56,767 nucleotides of DNA, taken from contig CAIVKH010000156.1 of assembly GCA_903906425.1 (NCBI GenBank), positions 1-56,767 of the forward strand, given 5' to 3'. Shown here piece after piece: positions 43,493 to 52,566 of the stretch (its first letter is position 1; each line of letters opens with the position of its first letter). The position numbers and the translations under genes were made by a program. The DNA is from an uncultured bacterium (GTDB lineage Bacteria; Verrucomicrobiota; Kiritimatiellia; CAIVKH01). The notes below the pieces were generated by a model, which saw nothing but the letters and a program-made list of their open reading frames with translations, searched no databases and was not told the origin of the DNA.

Positions 43493-44940
43493 ACACGGGC
43501 GCGATCGCTCATTCGGTCATCCTGTTTGGCGCCATCGCCGAAGTGGTGCTGGTCGCGCTCATCACCTATGTGTTCATGCGCTACATGCGCGCGCGGCGGC
43601 AGCGCGACCAGCTCCGCAACGAGAAGGAAGTCATCTACGGATTCATGCACGACGTGGGCGAGGTGTTTGCCGGCGCCGATTCCGTCTCGCCGGACGCGCT
43701 GCTCAAACGTGTTTTGTTCTATGCGCTGCGCACGTGCCGTGCGACGGCCGGCACGGTGTATCTCTACGAGGGCGAGTCCGAGCGGATGCACGCGCGCGCC
43801 GTCTCCGGCGTTTTTCCGCCGCTGACCGAAAGCGTCGGGGCGATGCTCGACGCAGTGGAAAGCAAGTCGCGGTATGTTGAACACCTCGTGCGCACGCGGA
43901 CGATCATGCGGGGCGAGGGCCTGGTCGGCCAGGTGGCCGATCTCGGCGCGCCGGTGCTGATCCAGGACGCGGAAAACGATCCGCGCGTGCCGCGGCACGA
44001 TCTGGATTTTTTGCGCATCCACTCGGTGCTGCTGGTTCCGTTGCGCTACCAGAACCAGACGCTCGGCGTGCTGGCGGTCGTCAATCGCGTGGACGGCCGG
44101 GCATTTTCCGAGGCCGATCAGAGCCTGCTGCAGGCGCTCTCGGACCAGGTTTCCGCCTCCGTCCATTATGCCGGCCTGCGCGACGTGCTCGCGGAGAAGA
44201 AACGCATTGACCACGACCTGGCGGTTGCGCGGCAGATCCAGTCATCGCTGCTGCCCGAAAATCTCCCACACGTGCCTGGTCTGGAAATTGCGGCGTTCAA
44301 CGAGCCGGCGCAGCAGATCGGCGGCGATTACTACGATTTTCTGCTCATCGATTCGCGGCATCTCGGCATCGTGATCGCCGACGTCGCGGGCAAGGGCATC
44401 GCCGGCGCGCTGATGATGACGATCTGCCGTAGCGTGCTGCGTGCGCAGGCACCGGGCAACCTCAGCCCGGCCGGCGTGCTGCGCGCGATGAATCGCGTGA
44501 TGAACAAGGACATCGCCGACGAAATGTTCGTGACCGTTCTCTACATGATCCTCGACCTGGAAACACTCGATTTGGTCATCGCGCGCGCCGGCCACGAGCG
44601 GCCGATTCTCGTCGGCCGCGGCGAGGCCCGCCGGATTGATTCGCCCGGCGCGGCCATCGGCCTGGTGGATGATGCCACGTTCGACGCTTTGCTGGGCGAG
44701 GTGAAAGTCGCGCTTCAGCCCGGCGAAGTGCTCGTGGCCTGCACCGATGGCATCACCGACGCGATGAATGCCGCTGGCGAGGAATGGGGCGAGGTGAATT
44801 TCACCGAAGTCTGCACGCGCACCGCGGACGAAGGGGCGCACAGCCTGATCAGCCATGTCCGCGAGGCGGCCGGAAAATTCGTCGGCGGGCGCGAACAATA
44901 TGACGATATGACCTTGCTTGCAGTCCGCAAAATCAGATAA
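43489..44940 (+). CDS. Membrane-anchored GAF-SpoIIE serine phosphatase
   Basis: 483 residues. One N-terminal transmembrane helix (about 8-30), a linker helix, a GAF domain (about 60-220: GTVYLYEGESERMHARAVSG, GLVGQVADLGAPVLIQDAEN, LLVPLRYQNQTLGVLAVVNR), a coupling helix ending DLAVARQIQSSLLPENLP, then the SpoIIE/PP2C domain (GGDYYDFLLIDSRHLGIVIA, DVAGKGIAGALMM, ACTDGITDAMNAAGEEWG, YDDMTLLAVR). The DLAVARQIQSSLLP linker is typical of RsbU/RsbP-like phosphatases. It would sense a signal through GAF and dephosphorylate one of the adjacent STAS proteins. Confidence 0.9.
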   Translation: MNTGAIAHSVILFGAIAEVVLVALITYVFMRYMRARRQRDQLRNEKEVIYGFMHDVGEVFAGADSVSPDALLKRVLFYALRTCRATAGTVYLYEGESERMHARAVSGVFPPLTESVGAMLDAVESKSRYVEHLVRTRTIMRGEGLVGQVADLGAPVLIQDAENDPRVPRHDLDFLRIHSVLLVPLRYQNQTLGVLAVVNRVDGRAFSEADQSLLQALSDQVSASVHYAGLRDVLAEKKRIDHDLAVARQIQSSLLPENLPHVPGLEIAAFNEPAQQIGGDYYDFLLIDSRHLGIVIADVAGKGIAGALMMTICRSVLRAQAPGNLSPAGVLRAMNRVMNKDIADEMFVTVLYMILDLETLDLVIARAGHERPILVGRGEARRIDSPGAAIGLVDDATFDALLGEVKVALQPGEVLVACTDGITDAMNAAGEEWGEVNFTEVCTRTADEGAHSLISHVREAAGKFVGGREQYDDMTLLAVRKIR

Positions 44941-44969
44941 TTAAAGGTAGGCAAAGGCGGAGGCATAAA

Positions 44970-45329
44970 ATGAGTGCGTTAAAAGAATGCCAGATTCATC
45001 ACGAAGCCCGCGGCGAACTCGACATGCTGCGGCTTGATGGCGCGATGGATTCGTATTCGTTCCCCCGCCTCGAGGCTGCGCTGAATGGCCTCCAGACCGC
45101 CGGCCGCAACCGGATCATTCTCGATTGTGGCGGCCTCAGCTTTATCAACAGCGCGGCCCTCGGCTCGCTCATCGGCCACGCCCGCCGCGCCCGCGAAAAT
45201 GGCGGGGATTTGAAACTCGTCGCGCTGCCGCCGAAAATTGCCAGCATCGTCGAACTGCTCGGCTTCGATCGCATCCTGCAAATTTTCGCCACGCCCGCCC
45301 AGGCCGAGGAGAATTTCACCGCCCGCTGA
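44970..45329 (+). CDS. STAS-domain anti-anti-sigma factor (RsbV/SpoIIAA-like)
   Basis: 119 residues, a full-length single STAS domain: LDMLRLDGAMDSYSFPRLEA, RIILDCGGLSFINSAALGSL (Ser in NSAAL at the phosphorylation position), LKLVALPPKIASIVELLGFD. It would bind the RsbW-like kinase encoded 9 nt downstream when unphosphorylated. Starts 29 nt after the GAF-phosphatase. Confidence 0.88.
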   Translation: MSALKECQIHHEARGELDMLRLDGAMDSYSFPRLEAALNGLQTAGRNRIILDCGGLSFINSAALGSLIGHARRARENGGDLKLVALPPKIASIVELLGFDRILQIFATPAQAEENFTAR

Positions 45330-45338
45330 GATCCGGCC

Positions 45339-45800
45339 ATGACCGCGATTCCGCAAAACGCCGCCGAGGACAACTTCACGCTCGAAGCGCCCGGCCGCTA
45401 CAATTATCTCGCCGCGATCCGCCAGGCCGTCCTCGATGTCTGCGCTCGCGCCGGCATCGCGCAGGAGCGCGCCGCGCAGCTTGAAATGGCCGTGGACGAA
45501 GCCTGCTCGAACATCATCGAGCACAGCTACGGCGGCGAAAAAGGAACGCAGCGGCTCGCCGAACCCGACGCGTTGCGCGTCCACGTCATCCGCACCCGCG
45601 AGCGTATCGTCGTCGAAATTTTCGACCGCGGCACCGGCTTCAATTTCGACGCCACGCCCGGCGTCGCGCCCGACAATTACATTGACGAACGCCGCCGCCG
45701 CGGTCTCGGCATGTACATCATCCGCTGCTTCGTGGACGACGTCTCCTACGAGCGCGGAACCCCGCAAGGCAATTGCCTGCGGTTGACGAAGCTGCTCTGA
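45339..45800 (+). CDS. RsbW/SpoIIAB-like anti-sigma serine kinase (HATPase_c_2)
   Basis: 153 residues. N box QLEMAVDEACSNIIEHSYGG, G1 box VEIFDRGTGFNF, G2 box RRRRGLGMYIIRCFVDDVSY. A GHKL ATPase of the anti-sigma kinase type that phosphorylates STAS partners. No sigma factor gene is in the window, so the output may be a distant sigma factor or another protein. Last gene of the module. Confidence 0.88.
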   Translation: MTAIPQNAAEDNFTLEAPGRYNYLAAIRQAVLDVCARAGIAQERAAQLEMAVDEACSNIIEHSYGGEKGTQRLAEPDALRVHVIRTRERIVVEIFDRGTGFNFDATPGVAPDNYIDERRRRGLGMYIIRCFVDDVSYERGTPQGNCLRLTKLL

Positions 45801-45833
45801 CCGCTATTCTTCCCTGTTTCGCGCCGCCCCAAA

Positions 45834-45882
45834 CTTCCAATGATTGGAAAAGTGCGGACGCGTGTTTTCCAATCATTGGAAC
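45834..45882. repeat. Palindrome pair, locus 18
   Basis: Copies at 45834-45850 and 45866-45882 with spacer AGTGCGGACGCGTGT. Lies 33 nt after the kinase gene and 32 nt before grpE. Confidence 0.9.
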
Positions 45883-45914
45883 TTTGCGACGTGAAGAAAT
45901 TTTGGAACGTGAAA

Positions 45915-46556
45915 ATGACCGACAAGAAAAATTCAAAGCACGAGAAGCCGGCAGCGGAAAAACCCGCGCCGGAAAACGAGCCTGCCGCAAGGCCGCCGCC
46001 CGCGCCCGCGCCGCCCGCGGCCGAAATCGATCTGGCCGCGATGAAGGACCGGCTGCTGCGGCTGCAGGCCGACTTCGACAATTTCCGCAAGCGCACGCTG
46101 CGCGAAAAGGCCGAGTGGTCGCTTTCTGCGAACGAAAATATTTTGCGCGAGCTTATTCCCGTTCTCGACCACTTCGAACTCGGACTCAAAACATCGCTCG
46201 AACACAAGACCGAGGTCGCCGTCCACCACGGCTTCCAAATGGTCTATGACCAGTTGATCGGCGCGCTGAAAATTTTTGGCGTCACGCCGCTGGACGTCCA
46301 CGAATCCGGCTTCGACCCGACGCACCACGAAGCCGTCGCGCACATTCCGTCCGACGAATATCCCGCCGACGAAATCATCGCGCAGACGCGGCGCGGCTGG
46401 AAGCTCGGCGAAAAACTTTTGCGGCCTGTTCAAGTCGTAATTTCCGCCGGCCCCGGCGCGCCTCGCGATGACGAGCTCGGACAGTCGCAAGCAGAGGGGG
46501 CCGTGCCACCCGAGCCGTCTGCAGCAACCGACACCGACACGAAAGCGAGCGCCTGA
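45915..46556 (+). CDS. grpE: GrpE nucleotide exchange factor
   Basis: 213 residues from ATG 45915; a GTG at 45891 is an alternative. A disordered Ala/Pro/Lys-rich N-terminus is followed by a long helix ([20 protein letters not shown]), the four-helix region with [20 protein letters not shown], and the beta-domain [20 protein letters not shown] then [20 protein letters not shown]. The acidic/Thr-rich tail after GLGA-type end is longer than usual. It releases ADP from DnaK. dnaK is not adjacent; dnaJ overlaps by one base. Confidence 0.93.
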   Translation: MTDKKNSKHEKPAAEKPAPENEPAARPPPAPAPPAAEIDLAAMKDRLLRLQADFDNFRKRTLREKAEWSLSANENILRELIPVLDHFELGLKTSLEHKTEVAVHHGFQMVYDQLIGALKIFGVTPLDVHESGFDPTHHEAVAHIPSDEYPADEIIAQTRRGWKLGEKLLRPVQVVISAGPGAPRDDELGQSQAEGAVPPEPSAATDTDTKASA

Positions 46557-47746
46557 TGGCCACGAAACGCGATTACTACGAAATTCTCGGCGTCTCCAAA
46601 GAAGCCTCAGCGGAGGAAATCAAAAAAGCCTACCGCAAGCTCGCCGTCCAATTTCACCCTGACAAAAATCCGGGAAACAAAGAGGCCGAGGAAAAATTCA
46701 AAGAGATTTCCGAGGCCTACGAAGTCCTCAGCGACGAAGACAAGAAACACAAATACGACCAGTTCGGCCACGCCGCATTCGGCGGCGGCAGCCCCGGCGC
46801 TGGCGGTTACGCCGGTGGATTCTCCGGCGGCGGCATTGATCTCGAAGAGGCGCTGCGAACTTTCATGGGCGCGTTCGGCGGCGGCGGCGGTGGTGGTGGC
46901 GGAATCTTCGACAACTTTTTCGGCGGCGGCGGTACGAGCGAATCAAACGGCCGCGGAGCCGACATGCGCGTGGATCTCGAAATCACATTCGAGGAAGCCG
47001 TCTTCGGATCGCAGCGTGACCTCACGCTCACGATGCTCGACGAGTGCTCGAAATGCAAAGGCTCCGGCTCCGAGGCCGGCAGCAAAAAGGAAATCTGCCG
47101 CCGCTGCGGCGGAACCGGCATGGTAATTTCCAGCAGCGGATTTTTCCAAGTCCGCCAGACGTGCCCCACCTGCGGCGGCGCTGGCCAGATGATTTCAAAT
47201 CCGTGCCGCGAATGCCGCGGCGAAGGGCGCGTCAAGGGCCGCCGGACCATCACGCTTCGCATTCCGCCCGGCGTTGAAACCGGTTCGCGGCTGCGCCTCG
47301 CCGGAAAAGGCGAAGGCGGAATCCGCGGCGCGCCCGCCGGAGATTTGTACGTCGTCATTCACGTCCATCCGCATCCGTTCTTTCAGCGGCGCGGCGACGA
47401 CATTTATTGCGAGATGCCGATTCCCTTCCACATAGCCGCGCTCGGCGGCGAAGTCGAAGTCCCGACGATCCACGGATACGCGTCGCTCAAAATTCCCGCC
47501 GGCCTCGAAAGCGGAACGCTCATGCGCCTCCGCGGAAAAGGCGTCCCCGCCGTCCAGGGCTACGGCACTGGCGACGAGCAAGTCCGCCTCATCATTGACG
47601 CGCCCGACAAACTCGACCGCAACCAACGCCGCGTCCTCGAAGAATTCGGCAACAGTTGCACAGAGGAAAACTATCCGCGCATCCGCGGCATCCGCCGCAT
47701 GGCCGCGGAATTTTACGAAAAGAAAACAGCGTCGGAAAAGAAATGA
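46556..47746 (+). CDS. dnaJ: Chaperone DnaJ
   Basis: 396 residues; the ATG shares one base with the grpE stop (TGATG). J domain about 5-70 ([26 protein letters not shown] with the HPD motif), Gly/Phe-rich region about 78-140, zinc region with four CxxCxGxG units ([32 protein letters not shown]), then the two C-terminal beta-domains. A type I Hsp40 co-chaperone for DnaK. Confidence 0.96.
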   Translation: MATKRDYYEILGVSKEASAEEIKKAYRKLAVQFHPDKNPGNKEAEEKFKEISEAYEVLSDEDKKHKYDQFGHAAFGGGSPGAGGYAGGFSGGGIDLEEALRTFMGAFGGGGGGGGGIFDNFFGGGGTSESNGRGADMRVDLEITFEEAVFGSQRDLTLTMLDECSKCKGSGSEAGSKKEICRRCGGTGMVISSSGFFQVRQTCPTCGGAGQMISNPCRECRGEGRVKGRRTITLRIPPGVETGSRLRLAGKGEGGIRGAPAGDLYVVIHVHPHPFFQRRGDDIYCEMPIPFHIAALGGEVEVPTIHGYASLKIPAGLESGTLMRLRGKGVPAVQGYGTGDEQVRLIIDAPDKLDRNQRRVLEEFGNSCTEENYPRIRGIRRMAAEFYEKKTASEKK

Positions 47747-47776
47747 CCGACGGCGGCTTCTTTGTCATTCACGAAT

Positions 47777-48508
47777 ATGCGTTGTTTCATTCCAGCCAGT
47801 GAATGGTCTGCGTCCGGACTGATTGCCCGCGACGACGAGGCCCATCATCTCATCCACGTTCTGCGCGTCGAGCCCGGCCAGCCCATCAAGGCGTTCGACG
47901 GCGCAGGCCGCAGCGCCAGCGCGGAAATTGATCTGATCCAAAAACACCGCGTCGAAATGCGCGTCCTTCAGCAGCGCGAACATCCGCGGCCATCTGTCGC
48001 GATCACGCTCATTCAGGCCGTCCCGCGCGAACAGAAAATGGACATCGTGATTCAAAAGGCGGTGGAGTTGGGCGTCACCGCAATCATTCCTGTTCTCACG
48101 CGCCACTCGCTGTTGCGCCTGCACAAGGACGGCGGCGAATCCAAACAGGCGCGCTGGGACAAGATCGCGATAAATGCTGCGAAACAATGCGGCTCCTTCT
48201 GGCTCCCCGAAATCGCGCCCGTCCAGCCGCTCGATGAATTTATAAAGGCGATGCCCCGATTTGATCTGTTGCTCACCTGTTCGCTCGAACCCGACGCGCT
48301 GCCGCTGAAGGAAGTTTTGCAGTCCGCAAAATCGCAATCGCCAAAATCCATCGCATTTCTCGTCGGCCCCGAAGGCGACTTAAATCAGGAAGAACGCGCC
48401 GCTGTCCGCCGGCTTGGCGCGCGGCCGGTTTCTTTCGGTGAGTTAGTTCTGAGGACCGAAACCGCCGCGCTCTATGCGCTCAGCGTTTTGAAATACGAAT
48501 TCTGCTGA
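47777..48508 (+). CDS. rsmE: 16S rRNA m3U1498 methyltransferase
   Basis: 243 residues from ATG 47777 (a TTG at 47762 is in frame but less likely). MRCFIPASEWSASGLIARDD and HHLIHVLRVEPGQPI give the N-terminal PUA-like domain. ITLIQAVPREQKMDIVIQKA then ELGVTAIIPVLTRHSL and FLVGPEGDLNQEE then LRTETAALYAL form the SPOUT knot that binds SAM. In many genomes rsmE lies close to dnaJ and prmA; here it follows dnaJ by 30 nt. Confidence 0.92.
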   Translation: MRCFIPASEWSASGLIARDDEAHHLIHVLRVEPGQPIKAFDGAGRSASAEIDLIQKHRVEMRVLQQREHPRPSVAITLIQAVPREQKMDIVIQKAVELGVTAIIPVLTRHSLLRLHKDGGESKQARWDKIAINAAKQCGSFWLPEIAPVQPLDEFIKAMPRFDLLLTCSLEPDALPLKEVLQSAKSQSPKSIAFLVGPEGDLNQEERAAVRRLGARPVSFGELVLRTETAALYALSVLKYEFC

Positions 48509-48511
48509 CCG

Positions 48512-49597
48512 CTATTTCTTTCGCGCGGTTCCGTCCTTGTAAAACGGTAGTTCGACAACCATCGCGGGCAGTGTCTTGCCGCCGGCCACGGCGATTTCCA
48601 ATTTCGTTCCGGGCGCGCAGAGCACCGCGTCGATGTAGGCGAGCGCGACGGCGATGCCGAGGCTGGGCGCAAGCGAGCCGCTCGTGATTTCGCCAACAGC
48701 CTTCGAATCGAGAAGTACTTTGTCATGCGAACGTGCCGCGCGTTTCGATTCAAGCCGCAGGCCGGCGAGATAACGCGGACAGCCCTTTTCGAGATCGCGC
48801 GCGCAGGCGGCACGGCCGATGAAATCCTTGCTGATGTCCATGAACATTCCGTGCGCGGCGGCGACGGGCGTTTGATCGGGACCGAGTTCGTGGCCGTAGA
48901 GCGGATAGGCGACTTCGAGCCGCAGCGTGTCGCGCGCGCCAAGTCCGGCAGGTTTTATCGTACCGGATGCGGTGAAGGTTTCCCAGAACCGGACGGTCTG
49001 TTCGCGCGGAAAATAAATTTCGTAGCCCCATTCGCCGGTGTAGCCGGTGCGGCTGAGCAGGCATTTCTCGCCGAGCAGTTCGCATTCGGCGGAGAAGAAA
49101 TATTTCAGCTCCGGCAGTTTCGTTCCGACGACTTTTTCGATTTTATCGCGAGAAGTCGGCCCCTGAATGTCGAGCTTGCCGGTCCGCGGCGAGAGGTCCT
49201 CGAAAATTGTCTGCGCCGAAAGATGCGCGCGAATCCACGCGGCGTCGCCTTCGCGCGTGCCGGCGTTGACGACGAGAAAAAAACGGTCGGTGCCGAGCCG
49301 GTAGCAGGTGAGGTCATCAATCACGCCGCCGTCATCGCGCAGCAAATAGCCATATCGCGCCTGGCCCGGCTTGATCGTCGCGATGTTTTGCGTGAGCAGC
49401 CGTTCTAAATCTTTTTCTGCGGTCGGCCCGCGCAGTTCGAATTCGCCCATGTGGCAGATGTCGAAAATGGACGTGCGTTTCCGCGTCTGCTCGTGTTCGG
49501 CAAGGATTCCCTCATATTGAATCGGCATGTCCCATCCGCCAAACGGCGCCATGCGCGCGCCGAGTTTTGCGTGAATGTCGTAGAGCGGTGTCTTCAT
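48512..49597 (-). CDS. gcvT: Glycine cleavage system T protein (aminomethyltransferase)
   Basis: 361 residues. KTPLYDIHAKLGARMAPFGG then WDMPIQY is the classical start. SIFDICHMGEFELRG, RYGYLLRDDGGVIDDLTCYR and SRTGYTGEWGYEIYF are the folate-domain motifs, and GLGARDTLRLEVAYPLYGHE ends the catalytic part. It transfers the methylene group from the H protein to tetrahydrofolate, releasing ammonia. Convergent with rsmE with only 3 nt between stops; divergent from the ABC transporter. Confidence 0.95.
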   Translation of the reverse strand: MKTPLYDIHAKLGARMAPFGGWDMPIQYEGILAEHEQTRKRTSIFDICHMGEFELRGPTAEKDLERLLTQNIATIKPGQARYGYLLRDDGGVIDDLTCYRLGTDRFFLVVNAGTREGDAAWIRAHLSAQTIFEDLSPRTGKLDIQGPTSRDKIEKVVGTKLPELKYFFSAECELLGEKCLLSRTGYTGEWGYEIYFPREQTVRFWETFTASGTIKPAGLGARDTLRLEVAYPLYGHELGPDQTPVAAAHGMFMDISKDFIGRAACARDLEKGCPRYLAGLRLESKRAARSHDKVLLDSKAVGEITSGSLAPSLGIAVALAYIDAVLCAPGTKLEIAVAGGKTLPAMVVELPFYKDGTARKK

Positions 49598-49616
49598 AAA
49601 TTGACTTGTAGCGGAA

Positions 49617-49665
49617 TTTCCAATGATTGGAAACTCCGGCTGCGCAAATTTCCAATCATTGGAAA
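49617..49665. repeat. Palindrome pair, locus 19 (divergent region)
   Basis: Copies at 49617-49633 and 49649-49665 with spacer CTCCGGCTGCGCAAA. Lies 19 nt upstream of the gcvT start and 45 nt upstream of the SBP-permease start. Confidence 0.9.
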
Positions 49666-49710
49666 CTGGGATTGCCGCGGGCCGGACATCGTTTCATTCT
49701 CCCGCGATCC

Positions 49711-52491
49711 ATGACCGTTCGAAGATTCATTTCGCTTCTCGCCGCCGCGCTCGTTTGCAGCGCGCCCGTGAGGGCGTTCGCCCGAAACACCGGCGGGTGG
49801 ATCGAGGATCGCGACGGCAAGACGGTTATTCACCTGAAGATTTTCGAGCTGCCCGATCCGACACGCACGGATGCTTCGACGCGGGCCGAGGCGACGATCG
49901 TGCGCGAATTCACGAGGCAGTTCCCGAAAGTTTTTGCGGAGCGATACGCCGCGAAGGCGAAGGCGCATCCGGAAATATACGGACGCCACAACTGGGACAG
50001 CGTCACCGTCGAACCATTCCAATCAACCGGAATTCGCCTCGAACGGATGGAAATGGATTTGCTGCCGATTGCCGGAAGAATGGCGCCCGATGTTCTCTAC
50101 GTGAACTTCCGGAAGTCCGACACGTACATCCGCCAGAATTTTCTCTACCCGCTCGACAAGCCGGAGGACGGTTATTTCACGAGTCTTTCTGATGACGAAA
50201 AGAAATTGCGGATTCATCCGAAGATTTTTCCGGTGATGAATCGCCGCGGCCCGCACGGCGAGCGGCACATCTGGACGATGCCGTACGGCGATCCGCTCGG
50301 TCGCGTGATGACGTATCGCAAAGATTTGTTCGACGCCGCGGGCGTTGCCTATCCGACCGCCGACTGGACGTGGGACGATCTGCTCGCCGCGTGTCGCAAG
50401 CTGACCGATCCCGCGCGAGGAATTTACGGCTGCTTCTTTGGCCGCAACCAGCACGAGTCGTGGTACTGGATCACATTTCTTTGGAGCGCGGGCGGCGAGG
50501 TCATGACGTACGACGACGCGAAGGACGAGTGGCGCATTGATTTCGATTCGCCGCGCGGCGTCGAGGCGCTCGATTTTTATACGCGCCTCTGCACCGAGCC
50601 GTGGACCGACGCGCAGGGCAAACAACGTCGCGGTTACGTTTACAAAGATTCGAGCAGCGCCGCTGTGATGAACAAGTGGTTGAACGGCGAGATTGGAATC
50701 TCGCTCTACGACTACATTGACGAGCGGTTTTACTCGACGCTCAATCCCGACGTGACCGGAGTCGCGCCCGTTCCCAAAGGCCCGCACGGCGACCGCGGCG
50801 CGGAACTCAACAGCAAAATGATGGGAATTTTCAGCGGCGTGAAAGAACGCGCCGTGCGCGACGCCGCGTGGGAATACATCCGTTTCTACCAGTCGCGCGA
50901 CGCCATCATCCTCAAAACAAAAATCCTCGCCGACGCCGGTCTCGGCCGCTTCATCAATCCCGCCTACCTCGAACTCGCCGGCCTCTCCGACCTCAACCGC
51001 ACCGCGCCGCCCGGCTGGAACGAAACCTTCCGCATCGCCCTCGAAACCGGAAAGCCCGAGCCTCACGGCCGCAACTCGAACATGGCCTACAACCTCATGA
51101 CCGAGCCGATTCACGAAGCCGAAGAACTCGCCCTAACCGACAAACTCCCGACAAACCAATCCGACCGCATCGCCACCCTCACCATGATTCTAAAAACCGC
51201 CGGCGACAAAGCGCGCCGCCAAATGCTCGGCGAAGTCCCGCCCGCCGATTTGACGAAGCGCCGAGCCACCGCCGCCGCCGTTCTGCTCGCCCTCGTCGCC
51301 GCCATGATTTTCGTCTTTCGCAGCGTGAATCGCGCCTTCACGCCGCCGCGCATAAATCTCCAATCATTGGAAAATTCCGCGCCGCAAACTTCCAATGATT
51401 GGAAAAAAGGGAAACGCTTCGCGGCCTGCTACGCGCTGCTCGCGCCGGCGATTCTCACAATTCTGGTCTGGCAATACTGGCCGCTGCTGCGCGGCTCGAT
51501 CATGGCGTTTCAGGATTACCGCGTCGTCGGCGATTCGAGCTTCGTCGGCCTCGACAACTTCGGCGAAGTCCTGTGGAGCGCGGACTGGTGGCAGGCCGTC
51601 TTCAATTCGCTTCGCTACAGCGTCCTCGTCGTCGTCCTCACTTTTTTGCCGCCGGTGATTCTCGCAATCCTGCTGCAGGAAGTTCCGCGCGGACGGATGA
51701 TCTTCCGCACGCTTTATTATCTGCCCGCCGTCATCAGCGGCCTCGTCGTCATGCTGCTCTGGAAAAGTTTCTACGAGCCCAGCGAACGCGGCGCGCTCAA
51801 CGCTATCGTCCTCAAAATCCCCGCCATCGTTTTCATCCTCTTCGGCATCGCGCTCCTCGCCGGCTGCATCGGCTTCGCGAAGCGACTTCGCTTCCACGGG
51901 AAAAATCCCGCCGCGATTTGTTTCATCGCCGCCGGCGCGCTGCTGCTCTTCGCGTGCTACGGCCTCGCATCGCCTGCGCTCGCGCAGAATCTGCCGCTCT
52001 GGCAAAAACTTTTCATGTCCGCGCCTGAGCCGTACCGCTGGCTTATCAGCCCCGACACCGCGATGATCGCGTGCGTCATTCCGATGGCGTGGGCGGGCAT
52101 CGGCCCCGGCAGCCTCATCTATCAGGCCGCACTCAAAGGCATCGCCGACGATCTCTACGAGGCCGCCGACATGGACGGAGCAACCTTCGTGGACAAAATC
52201 ATGTTCATCGTTTTTCCGATGCTGAAGCCGCTGCTCATCATCAATTTTGTCGGCGTCTTCATCGGCGCGTGGCTGCACGCCAGCGCCAACATCCTCGCCA
52301 TGACCGGCGGCAGCGCGAACACCGAAGTCTCCGACCTCCACATCTTCTACGAAGCCTTCATCTACCTCCGCTTCGGCCCCGCCACCGCGATGGCCTGGGT
52401 CCTCGCCTTCATCCTCATTGGCTTCACCGTCTATCAGCTAAAGATGCTTTCTCGCCTCGAATTTCGGACGACGGAAGGGAAAGATTGTTGA
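49711..52491 (+). CDS. Sugar ABC transporter: solute-binding protein fused to MalF-type permease
   Basis: 926 residues from ATG 49711. A signal peptide (about 1-23) is followed by a family-1 extracellular solute-binding domain at about 35-500 (MAPDVLYVNFRKSDTYIRQN, GDPLGRVMTYRKDLFDAAGV, FFGRNQHESWYWITFLWSAG, KWLNGEIGISLYDYIDE). Residues 525-545 form a membrane anchor. A palindrome-encoded linker (about 549-565) separates it from a MalF-type permease (568-926) with six or more spans and the EAA loop DDLYEAADMDGATFVDKIMF. The binding protein is thus tethered to the transporter. The substrate is probably an oligosaccharide; the ATPase gene is not nearby. Confidence 0.87.
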   Translation: MTVRRFISLLAAALVCSAPVRAFARNTGGWIEDRDGKTVIHLKIFELPDPTRTDASTRAEATIVREFTRQFPKVFAERYAAKAKAHPEIYGRHNWDSVTVEPFQSTGIRLERMEMDLLPIAGRMAPDVLYVNFRKSDTYIRQNFLYPLDKPEDGYFTSLSDDEKKLRIHPKIFPVMNRRGPHGERHIWTMPYGDPLGRVMTYRKDLFDAAGVAYPTADWTWDDLLAACRKLTDPARGIYGCFFGRNQHESWYWITFLWSAGGEVMTYDDAKDEWRIDFDSPRGVEALDFYTRLCTEPWTDAQGKQRRGYVYKDSSSAAVMNKWLNGEIGISLYDYIDERFYSTLNPDVTGVAPVPKGPHGDRGAELNSKMMGIFSGVKERAVRDAAWEYIRFYQSRDAIILKTKILADAGLGRFINPAYLELAGLSDLNRTAPPGWNETFRIALETGKPEPHGRNSNMAYNLMTEPIHEAEELALTDKLPTNQSDRIATLTMILKTAGDKARRQMLGEVPPADLTKRRATAAAVLLALVAAMIFVFRSVNRAFTPPRINLQSLENSAPQTSNDWKKGKRFAACYALLAPAILTILVWQYWPLLRGSIMAFQDYRVVGDSSFVGLDNFGEVLWSADWWQAVFNSLRYSVLVVVLTFLPPVILAILLQEVPRGRMIFRTLYYLPAVISGLVVMLLWKSFYEPSERGALNAIVLKIPAIVFILFGIALLAGCIGFAKRLRFHGKNPAAICFIAAGALLLFACYGLASPALAQNLPLWQKLFMSAPEPYRWLISPDTAMIACVIPMAWAGIGPGSLIYQAALKGIADDLYEAADMDGATFVDKIMFIVFPMLKPLLIINFVGVFIGAWLHASANILAMTGGSANTEVSDLHIFYEAFIYLRFGPATAMAWVLAFILIGFTVYQLKMLSRLEFRTTEGKDC
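51357..51405. repeat. Palindrome pair, locus 20, inside the SBP-permease gene
   Basis: Copies at 51357-51373 and 51389-51405 with spacer ATTCCGCGCCGCAAA. Read as LQSLENSAPQTSNDWK exactly at the boundary between binding-protein anchor and permease domain. Confidence 0.95.
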
Positions 52492-52566
52492 ACAATAGAT
52501 TGAACGTGTAAGAAGAATCTTGGAGACGTTTTCGTCGTGGTCTTTCGGCAATTTGTGGTGAGCAAG

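Noticed and set aside
46800..47360. Minus-strand frame opposite dnaJ
   Set aside because: Shadow of the Gly-rich and zinc-finger coding region; DnaJ on the plus strand is unambiguous.
50018..50034. Possible additional palindrome copy (ATTCCAATCAACCGGAA)
   Set aside because: One arm is badly mismatched, there is no partner at 32 nt, and it encodes ordinary binding-protein sequence (PFQSTGI).
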